Assembly: GCA_964617665.1 (NCBI GenBank)
Contig: CAZUAH010000137.1
Span: forward strand, 1 to 28,498
Length of the DNA: 28,498 bases
DNA from: JADHUC01 sp964617665
GTDB lineage: Bacteria; Planctomycetota; Planctomycetia; Pirellulales; Pirellulaceae
Reading direction: 5' to 3'
This document shows, piece by piece, positions 16,168 to 22,389 of this stretch; position 1 is the stretch's first letter; the number at the start of each line of letters is the position of its first letter. Under the pieces are notes generated by a model that was not told the DNA's origin, searched no databases, and saw only the letters and a list, made by a program, of their open reading frames with translations. The position numbers were made by a program, and so were the translations under genes.

Positions 16168-17547
16168 TCACGCGTTTCTCACCAACTCGATTCCTTGACC
16201 CGTCCCAAGATTGCGCGAGTACTGTTTCTTCTCCGGACTGTTCCAGTGTTCGTGGACACCCAGGCTCGTTAGTCTCTTGCCGTCGCCGTCGGGGGCGTAA
16301 CGAGTCTTGGAGGGTGGCTGGTGAGCTAGTGCTGCCTCGTGGAGGTAGTTGTCAACCGCTCCGAACATCTTGACGGCGGTCTTTTCGGCTGCGAAGAAGT
16401 CGACTCCAACCGACTCGATCGCTACCGGGTCCAGCGATGCAAAGACGCTCGCCGTCCAGTGGTCATTGAAGGGCGAAGACTCCCACTTCTCCGGCGCCAC
16501 GCTCTGGTGCGGAGCGGCGTAAAGGGCGTCGATGAGATAGAGAATCGTCTTGCCGCCGAAGTCTTTGTGTCCCATGAAATCAACGATCGCGTTGTATGTA
16601 CCCATGGGACGCTTCGTGACCGTAATGGCACTGTGGGTGTTACTTGGATCCCAGCCCTTGCGCGGATCCTTCGGCTCGGCGCCTTCCCGATACACCGACC
16701 CGTAGTGGTTTTTTGCACAAAACGTGACCGCCGCCAGACTGTGCCCTTTGAAGTTTGCTGCGTTAATGACATATGTCGCACCGGTGATGCTGGCGGGTAA
16801 GTAAGTCTTGCCCGTGTCCGGCGTGTTGGGATCGCCGAAGTGGAGCGCGACGTCTTTATCGGCAAGGGCCGTGAGCCGTCCTTCAATGCCATCGCGGTCC
16901 TCGAAGCCGATGCCAGGGAACTCGGCGTGACAAGGAACATATATTGTGTCGTTCATCAAGCGCGAGGCATCGCAGACGACGATGTCGCTTTCCCGGACGC
17001 CGGCCTGCGTGACAAGTTGTCGGAGCAGGGCTTGGCTCAACTGTGGCGTGTTGTAGCAACCATAGGAAACGCGGTCGCGCTGGTGCGAGCAGTTCATGTT
17101 CAACTTCACCGCCACCTTCTCGCCGGGCCGGTAACCGACGTTGCCCCGGCCGTGCGTCACGTTGTAATGCCGGAAAAGTGCTGCCCAAGCTTCCTTTTCA
17201 GACTTGCCGCCGGTCAGCAATCGAAGAGTATCGCTAAGCATTTGTGCGGCCAGTGCCGGGTCGGTGAACTTGTCCACCCACCAGCCGTCACCCTCGGTGT
17301 CGCCGTCCCATTTGGCGACGGCGGGATCGTGGACCCAGACCACGCGCCCGGGGAAGATGCCTTTGGCCACGCCCACCGGCTGGTTGGGCGCCTCGGCCGG
17401 AGCCCATCGGGCGGGCGGCGTCGATACCTGTGCCAAGGCGGGTGCCAAGGCCAAGGCGGACAATCCGCAGGCACCCAAGAAATCTCGCCGGCCGATCAAG
17501 TTGCACTGGCCGTACGGAAACAGGTGGCGAGTGTCTTGTTCGCTCAT
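16168..17547 (-). CDS. Tat-exported DUF362 protein
   Basis: The protein begins at the second of two close ATGs, because GGAGA lies six bases before it and abuts the first (17553). This gives 459 residues. The Tat leader contains GRRDFLGACG followed by an Ala/Leu-rich stretch ending in ALA. The body matches DUF362: PGEKVAVKLNMNC, IVVCDASRLMND, TYVINAANFKGHSLAAVTFCAKNHYGS in parts, and YLIDALYAAP. No ferredoxin-type Cys cluster is present, although some relatives carry one. The biochemical role of the family is unknown, and the Tat leader suggests export after folding or cofactor binding. It lies 130 bases downstream of the Gfo/Idh/MocA gene on the same strand, separated by a REP-like hairpin. 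Confidence 0.85.
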   Translation of the reverse strand: MSEQDTRHLFPYGQCNLIGRRDFLGACGLSALALAPALAQVSTPPARWAPAEAPNQPVGVAKGIFPGRVVWVHDPAVAKWDGDTEGDGWWVDKFTDPALAAQMLSDTLRLLTGGKSEKEAWAALFRHYNVTHGRGNVGYRPGEKVAVKLNMNCSHQRDRVSYGCYNTPQLSQALLRQLVTQAGVRESDIVVCDASRLMNDTIYVPCHAEFPGIGFEDRDGIEGRLTALADKDVALHFGDPNTPDTGKTYLPASITGATYVINAANFKGHSLAAVTFCAKNHYGSVYREGAEPKDPRKGWDPSNTHSAITVTKRPMGTYNAIVDFMGHKDFGGKTILYLIDALYAAPHQSVAPEKWESSPFNDHWTASVFASLDPVAIESVGVDFFAAEKTAVKMFGAVDNYLHEAALAHQPPSKTRYAPDGDGKRLTSLGVHEHWNSPEKKQYSRNLGTGQGIELVRNA

Positions 17548-17566
17548 AATCATTCTCCGCTTACAA

Positions 17567-17629
17567 GTAGGGCCGGTTCCTACCGGCCGGGCGTTTGATC
17601 GTCGTTCGGCCGGTAGGAACCGGCCCTAC
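17567..17629. repeat. REP-like inverted pair with GTAG at both outer ends
   Basis: Two perfect 22-base arms (17567-17588 and 17608-17629) are reverse complements separated by 19 bases. Each arm is GTAG followed by a seven-base-pair hairpin with a four-base loop, GGCCGGT-TCCT-ACCGGCC. This is the textbook layout of a REP sequence. Two inverted copies make a REPIN/BIME-like unit. It lies between two minus-strand genes (Gfo/Idh/MocA and DUF362) and could also affect mRNA stability or termination between them. Confidence 0.65.
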
Positions 17630-17676
17630 GCCTGCCTCATGATCTTTCTCCGTTCACATAGTCACACATACCGTAT

Positions 17677-18942
17677 TCACAGATGCCATGGTTGGCGCAT
17701 CGAACGGCTGAGCATCGCGTTGGCTTGATCGTCGCCAAGAAAGGTCTCTTTCACCGGGTCCCAACGGACCTTGCGCCCGAGCCAGCGTGCGATGTTGCCG
17801 ACGTGGCAGGCGGTGGCAGTGCGGTGCCCGACTTCGACGTCGCACGTGGGCGTTTTCCGCGTACGCACACATTTCAACCACTGCCGAGTGTGGATAGGTG
17901 CCGTGGCACCCGGGAATAGGCTCACGATGGATTCTGGCGCGTCTTTGCCAAGTTCCGGCGGATCCCATGTGACCATTCCACACGCCACGGTGACCTTGCC
18001 TTTCTCGCCGACGAAAATGGCGCCGCCTTGAGGCGCCTCGTCCAGCATGACGACCACATCGTTGGGATAGGTGTATTTCAGTTCGCAGGTAAGGCCCTCG
18101 CCCAGCGGTTCTACCTCGCTAGGACCGCTGGCGTCCATCCCCAGGCCCCACTGCATGAGGTCCATTCCGTGTGCACCCCACGATGTCATCATGCCGCCGG
18201 ACCAAGGTTTGAAAGCCATCCATCCAAACCAATTGGCTTGGCGCGAAACGTTGTAGATCTTCGAGTGGAATGGGTGTTTGGCCGACGGGCCCAGCCACAT
18301 GTCCCAATCCAGTCCGTCGGGGATCGGTTCGCCGGGCAACTCCCAATCGCGCGAGGTGCGATTGTTGGTGACGTGGACCTCGCGAATCTTGCCGAGTTTC
18401 CCGTCACGGACAAATTCGCAAGCGTAGATGGCCGCGGGAATCGAACGTTGTTGTGGACCGACCTGGAATATGCAGTCGCTTTCGCGGGCGGCCTGAACCA
18501 TCTTCCGCCCCTCGCTGACGGTTAGCGAAAGCGGCTTGTCGCAGAATACATCCTTTCCCGCCTGACATGCCTGGATCGACTGCAACGCGTGCCAATGGTC
18601 GGGCGTCGTGATAACAACTGCATCCACGTTCTTGTTGTCTAACAATCGGCGGTAGTCACCGGACGTGGCGCAATTCTGCCCATCGGCGACTTGGGCCACG
18701 CGACGAGCGTCCACATCGCATACCGCGACGATTTCCGCATCCTCGGGCAAATGATGCAGGATATGGTGGCCGCGTGCGCCGAGCCCAATGTAGCCGACCC
18801 CAATCCGATCGTTGGCACCAGCACGCCCCAATCCCCCGAGCACAGTGGATGGAATCACATGAGGACCGACAAGTCCGAGGGTTCCCGCACCAATCCCCTT
18901 CTTCAGAAAACGCCGCCGAGTCAACGAATTCGACCTAGTCAC
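17677..18942 (-). CDS. Tat-exported Gfo/Idh/MocA family oxidoreductase
   Basis: The 421-residue protein is an NAD(P)-dependent sugar or inositol oxidoreductase. Its start is a GTG with AAGGAAGAG upstream. The Tat leader is TRRRFLKKGIGAG. A Rossmann motif follows (GVGYIGLGARG), then ITTPDHWHA. The family EKP motif appears as Asp135-Lys136-Pro137, in which Lys136 is the usual catalytic and cofactor-contacting residue. The active-site His258 is in WGAHGMDLMQW. Tat-exported members keep the cofactor tightly bound and export it folded, as known for glucose-fructose oxidoreductase. It may oxidise C3 of glycosides ahead of TIM-barrel and DUF1080 proteins, both present in this window but in other transcription units. 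The DUF362 gene lies downstream on the same strand. Confidence 0.9.
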   Translation of the reverse strand: MTRSNSLTRRRFLKKGIGAGTLGLVGPHVIPSTVLGGLGRAGANDRIGVGYIGLGARGHHILHHLPEDAEIVAVCDVDARRVAQVADGQNCATSGDYRRLLDNKNVDAVVITTPDHWHALQSIQACQAGKDVFCDKPLSLTVSEGRKMVQAARESDCIFQVGPQQRSIPAAIYACEFVRDGKLGKIREVHVTNNRTSRDWELPGEPIPDGLDWDMWLGPSAKHPFHSKIYNVSRQANWFGWMAFKPWSGGMMTSWGAHGMDLMQWGLGMDASGPSEVEPLGEGLTCELKYTYPNDVVVMLDEAPQGGAIFVGEKGKVTVACGMVTWDPPELGKDAPESIVSLFPGATAPIHTRQWLKCVRTRKTPTCDVEVGHRTATACHVGNIARWLGRKVRWDPVKETFLGDDQANAMLSRSMRQPWHL

Positions 18943-19002
18943 GGGTTATCTCTTCCTTCACCGTGTGCTCTTTCCGGTCAGCAAGCTCCGCAGATCTGGA
19001 TT

Positions 19003-19203
19003 CTACACTCGCCAGCCGCCCAGGTCCAATGTCACATCCGCCTCGTTGTGCTTGGCGATGATTTCTAGATTGCGCGCGAGTCTGGCTGGACCAAATCTCA
19101 GGCGACTGAAAGAACTCTTGAATCCGCGAGCGATATATGCATGTTCAGGCTCTTCAGCGTTTGTGTCCGGCGCGCCGGGTGCGCATAATTTGCAGATGAT
19201 CAT
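19003..19203 (-). CDS. Possible small protein in a divergent intergenic region
   Basis: A 66-residue frame starts at an ATG (MIICKLCAPGAPD) and ends with LARNLEIIAKHNEAD and LGGWRV. The C-terminal half is protein-like and about two-thirds of its third positions are G or C. No clear Shine-Dalgarno site precedes the ATG and no family is recognised. It fills most of the 328-base gap between the Gfo/Idh/MocA gene and the methyltransferase gene, and nothing else is seen there. It could be a small gene, the tail of a decayed gene, or chance. Confidence 0.33.
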   Translation of the reverse strand: MIICKLCAPGAPDTNAEEPEHAYIARGFKSSFSRLRFGPARLARNLEIIAKHNEADVTLDLGGWRV

Positions 19204-19270
19204 CCGTGTGGATCAGAGAGATGTCGAGGCTTGGCTCGAATTCGGTCTTCGGATTCAAGGAGATGCTGCT

Positions 19271-19885
19271 ATGAACCGCGTTGCTCGAGTGAGTGCCGTT
19301 TTGTTGTGTCTTGTCGTGTGCTCGGTCGCGTATACTCAAGATGCCGCCGACAAGGCAACACTGGACGCTAAGAGCGACCGTAAGCCCGACGTCATTTACG
19401 TCCCGACCCCCAACGACGTGGTCGAGAAGATGTTGGAGGTCGCGAAGGTTCAGGAGAGCGATCTTCTGTATGACCTTGGATGTGGTGACGGGCGAATAGT
19501 GGTTGCCGCCGCGAAGAAATACGGTTGTCAGGCTGTCGGTTACGACATTGACCCACGACGAATCAAGGAGTCCAAAGAGAACGTCAGAAAGAACCAGGTC
19601 GAGCACTTGGTGAAGATCGAAAGGCAGGATATCTTCACTCTGGACCTCAGTGCTGCAAACGTCGTCACGCTTTACCTACTACCGAATCTCAATGTCAAAT
19701 TGATTCCCCAATTAGAGAAGCTCAAACCGGGTTCAAGGATTGTGTCCCACGACTTTCGCATGAGAGGGGTCACTCCGGACCACGTCGTGAAGGTCAAGTC
19801 CGAGAATGGCGGCGGCCATCACCAAATCTACGTGTGGACGACGCCGTTGAAGAAAAGCGAGAGCCCCAAAGCGACCGACGGCTGA
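19271..19885 (+). CDS. Exported class I SAM-dependent methyltransferase, FAM173-like
   Basis: The 204-residue protein starts at an ATG with AAGGAG eight bases upstream. Residues 1-23 look like a Sec signal peptide or membrane anchor (VSAVLLCLVVCSVAYTQ). The domain begins with YVPTPNDVVEKML and has SAM motif I at 68-75 (DLGCGDGR), an acidic loop (GYDIDPRR) and the LYLLPNLN segment followed by LKPGSRIVSHDF. This pattern resembles the FAM173/ATPSCKMT lysine methyltransferases that modify the ATP synthase c subunit in mitochondria. A cleaved export signal is odd for an enzyme that needs cytoplasmic SAM. The hydrophobic N terminus may instead anchor it on the inner face. The substrate is unknown. 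It is followed 175 bases later by a DUF1080 gene. Confidence 0.85.
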   Translation: MNRVARVSAVLLCLVVCSVAYTQDAADKATLDAKSDRKPDVIYVPTPNDVVEKMLEVAKVQESDLLYDLGCGDGRIVVAAAKKYGCQAVGYDIDPRRIKESKENVRKNQVEHLVKIERQDIFTLDLSAANVVTLYLLPNLNVKLIPQLEKLKPGSRIVSHDFRMRGVTPDHVVKVKSENGGGHHQIYVWTTPLKKSESPKATDG

Positions 19886-20060
19886 CGCTTTTCCCTTGCC
19901 CCATCCCTTGCCATCATCGACCAGGGCGAGTTACTCTTGTGTGGGCATTTTCGTAGGCACTTGCAGCGTATTGTGTCGTCGTGAAACTACGCGGCGAGAC
20001 CCAGCGCCACCGCCCGAAAGAGACACCAACCTCATTCTCAACTGTTTAAGGAGCGAACGC

Positions 20061-20831
20061 ATGATCAAGCGAACAACGACATTGTCACTCTTCGCTTTTG
20101 TTTTGACAGCCATTGGATTTGGTAACCGTGGGCAAGCCGCAGAGTTTCTTAGTGGAATCGAGTGGGACGAGCCTGCCGTGATCGACGCGGGCAAACCGTG
20201 TGGAGCCCCCTCGGACGCTGTGGTCCTGTTCGACGGGACCGATATGTCGCAGTGGGCCGGGGCCGAGAAGTGGATCGTTGGGGATGGATGTGTGACCGCA
20301 GGTCCTGGCGCCATCCAGAGCATACCCAAGTTTGGTGATTGCCAGGTTCACATCGAATGGGCCACGGCCGAGGAGATTAAGGGCGAAGGGCAGGGACGCA
20401 GCAACAGTGGTGTATTCCTGATGGGCAAGTACGAGGTCCAGGTGCTTGATTCGTACGAAAACAAGACCTATTTCGATGGCCAGTGCGGGGCGATCTACAA
20501 ACAGCACCCGCCTCTGGTGAACGCCTGTCGCAAGCCGGGCGAGTGGCAGACCTTCGACATCATCTGGAAGGCACCCCGTTTTGACGAAGAGGGCCAGTTG
20601 ATCAGCCCGGCCTTCATCACCGTGCTGCACAACGGTGTGCTGATCCAGAACCACTTCGAGTTGCAGGGCGACACCCCGTACAATCGTCCGCCCAGCTACA
20701 AAGCGCATCCGGACAAGGGGCCGATCGGCCTGCAATATCACGGCAATCCCGTGCGTTTCCGCAACATCTGGGTCCGGGAGACTCCAGAGTTAGAGAGTAA
20801 ACGCGTTCACGAACCCAAACTACGCAAATAG
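20061..20831 (+). CDS. Secreted DUF1080 protein, second copy
   Basis: The 256-residue protein starts at an ATG with AAGGAG seven bases upstream. An earlier in-frame start is rejected because it lacks a signal peptide. The signal peptide covers residues 1-27 (ending QAA). DUF1080 landmarks are VVLFDGTDMSQW (54-65), GRSNSGVFLMGKYEVQVLDS (112-131) and CGAIYKQHPP (142-151). It belongs to the variant that keeps the Tyr/Glu-Val-Gln-Val-Leu-Asp strand and has an inserted loop (FDEEGQLISPAF), unlike the other copy in this window. The likely role is hydrolysis or hydration of 3-keto sugars, or carbohydrate binding. A stem-loop follows 20 bases after the stop. Confidence 0.87.
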   Translation: MIKRTTTLSLFAFVLTAIGFGNRGQAAEFLSGIEWDEPAVIDAGKPCGAPSDAVVLFDGTDMSQWAGAEKWIVGDGCVTAGPGAIQSIPKFGDCQVHIEWATAEEIKGEGQGRSNSGVFLMGKYEVQVLDSYENKTYFDGQCGAIYKQHPPLVNACRKPGEWQTFDIIWKAPRFDEEGQLISPAFITVLHNGVLIQNHFELQGDTPYNRPPSYKAHPDKGPIGLQYHGNPVRFRNIWVRETPELESKRVHEPKLRK

Positions 20832-20851
20832 ACGAGTGAGTTCGGGAAATG

Positions 20852-20919
20852 GGAGGGCGAGGCTGCGGTCGAACCGATCGCTGGGGGCAGGAGCCGGCTC
20901 AGCAGGAGCTTTGCCCTCT
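20852..20919 (+). terminator. Imperfect stem-loop after the second DUF1080 gene
   Basis: GAGGGCGAGGCT (20853-20864) can pair with AGCTTTGCCCTC (20907-20918), including two G-U pairs. The 42-base loop itself contains the palindrome GAGCCGGCTC (20891-20900). There is no U tract, so it may be an intergenic repeat rather than an intrinsic terminator. Confidence 0.3.
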
Positions 20920-20996
20920 GAGGATCGCAGCCGGCAACCATGGATTGGGGCTAGACGCTGCGTCAAATACTACGTTGATAGCGATGGAGGCACACG

Positions 20997-22004
20997 ATGA
21001 GGTTAACACGACGTGAGTTCGTTCGACATCTATCTGCAAGCGCGTTCACGGTCGGTGCACTTGGCGCCACTTCCGCTCTAGCAGCCGACACGGAGGACAA
21101 ACCATTGCCGATCGTCGATACCCATCAACATCTCTGGGATCTTACCAAGATTCAGCCGCCGTGGCTCAAGAAGGAAACGAAGCTCCACCGCAGTTATGTC
21201 ATGGAGGATTACCTGAAAGCGACGCGCGGGCTCAATGTTGTGAAAGCCGTCTACATGGAGGTGGCCGTTGCGCCGGAGGACAAGGTTGCCGAGGCGGAAT
21301 ACATCGTCGAGCTTTGCCGACAAACCGATAATCCCACGGTTGCAGCCGTGATCGGCGGCCAGCCCGGCTTGGAGGGATTCCGCGATTACATCACTCGATT
21401 CAAGGGAAGCCCTTACGTCAAAGGCGTTCGTCACATTCCGCGCGGAGGCAATGGGAACGACTTCCTCTACCTGAAGCAAGAATTCATTGACGACGTACGG
21501 CTGCTCGGCCAACGTGGTATGCGTTTCGATCTGTGTATGCCTCCGCAGCGTTTGCCGGAGGCGGCAGGCGTCGTCGACCGGTGCCCCGACACTCGTTTCA
21601 TTCTCGACCACTGCGGGAACGCGGATCCCAAGGCGTTTTGGAGCGACGACAGGCGAGCCCAGAACCCTTCGGCCGATAAGCCATCACACGATCCTGATCA
21701 ATGGCGACGCGGCATCATCGCATTGGCCAAACGCGAGAACGTGGTCTGCAAGATCTCCGGCATCGTTGCTCGCGCTCCTCACGACACCTGGAACGCTGGC
21801 GACCTAGCCCCCATCGTCAATCACTGCTTCGACACCTTCGGCCCGGACCGCGTTATGTTCGCCAGCGACTGGCCGGTCTGCACGCGTGTGGCCACGCTGC
21901 GCGAGTGGGTATTGGCATTGAAAGAAGTCGTCAAGGACCGGAGCGAAGAGCAACGCCGGAAGCTGTTTGCTGACAACGCGGTTCGGTTCTACGAGCTAGG
22001 GTAG
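20997..22004 (+). CDS. Tat-exported amidohydrolase (amidohydrolase-2 / lactonase-like)
   Basis: The 335-residue protein starts at an ATG with GGAGG six bases upstream. The leader LTRREFVRHLSAS with a hydrophobic stretch to ALA is Tat-like. The metal-dependent TIM-barrel hydrolase motifs are intact: His43 and His45 (VDTHQHLWD), His205 (ILDHCGN) and Asp291 (MFASDWPV). This layout is that of the amidohydrolase-2 family, which includes L-fuconolactonase-like and 2-pyrone-dicarboxylate lactonase-like enzymes. Sugar lactone hydrolysis after oxidation by a dehydrogenase would fit the surrounding genes. The exported location is typical of planctomycete relatives. The substrate is not determinable here. 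Confidence 0.87.
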   Translation: MRLTRREFVRHLSASAFTVGALGATSALAADTEDKPLPIVDTHQHLWDLTKIQPPWLKKETKLHRSYVMEDYLKATRGLNVVKAVYMEVAVAPEDKVAEAEYIVELCRQTDNPTVAAVIGGQPGLEGFRDYITRFKGSPYVKGVRHIPRGGNGNDFLYLKQEFIDDVRLLGQRGMRFDLCMPPQRLPEAAGVVDRCPDTRFILDHCGNADPKAFWSDDRRAQNPSADKPSHDPDQWRRGIIALAKRENVVCKISGIVARAPHDTWNAGDLAPIVNHCFDTFGPDRVMFASDWPVCTRVATLREWVLALKEVVKDRSEEQRRKLFADNAVRFYELG

Positions 22005-22069
22005 CGATCGCGCGTTCGATAGCTGGATTCGAGAGAGTTCAGGGGCGCTGCGGGGTGCCAGAATCGTCC

Positions 22070-22091
22070 GAATTCTTGCGAATTCAGCTAC
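22070..22091 (-). repeat. REP-like hairpin with GTAG foot and GNRA loop
   Basis: On the minus strand GTAG (22091-22088) is followed by CTGAATTC, the tetraloop GCAA, and GAATTCGG, which form an eight-pair stem with one G-T pair (the last two stem bases fall at 22069-22068). The design, GTAG then a short stem with a four-base loop, matches the other two REP-like elements in the window although the stem sequence is unrelated. It lies between the amidohydrolase stop and an orphan small frame. Confidence 0.45.
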
Positions 22092-22110
22092 GGGCGATCG
22101 GACTCAGCGT

Positions 22111-22263
22111 CTAGATATCCACCATCGCTTCCGCGAATTGGGGCAGGTTCCACGATCCGAGCTTCACGTCGACTGGGACCAAGTAGTGGCGCAGCCAGTG
22201 GCGATTGTAGACGCAATAGTCGTCTCTGCCATCCGTGGCATGGGAATCGTCCACAAATAGCAT
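22111..22263 (-). pseudogene. Orphan 50-codon frame, probably the 3' remnant of a lost gene
   Basis: A frame from an ATG at 22263 to TAG at 22111 encodes 50 residues (MLFVDDSHATDGRDD and onwards, with YNRHWLRHYLVPVDVKLG and FAEAMVDI). It is strongly protein-like, and most third positions are G or C. The frame stays open 19 codons further upstream, to a TGA near 22320, where uvrA leader sequence begins. No ribosome-binding site is evident. It may be a truncated gene or a small independent gene, and no family is recognised. The rest of the 385-base gap before uvrA holds only the REP-like hairpin and the uvrA leader. Confidence 0.45.
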
Positions 22264-22389
22264 TCGCCGCGTGGTCGTAGCAGGCTCTTCCTGGTTTTCT
22301 CGGGCCAGCCGTTGGCCTTGTCACTTTTTGGATGCTCTGGTAGCGTGATAAGTTTCCACCTGGCCGAACCATGCGAACGGGGTGAGTTG

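Noticed and set aside
22318..22346. Possible uvrA promoter, TTGTCA with a 17-base spacer and TAGCGT
   Set aside because: The -10 box matches only three of six consensus positions, and no LexA-like palindrome is visible nearby.
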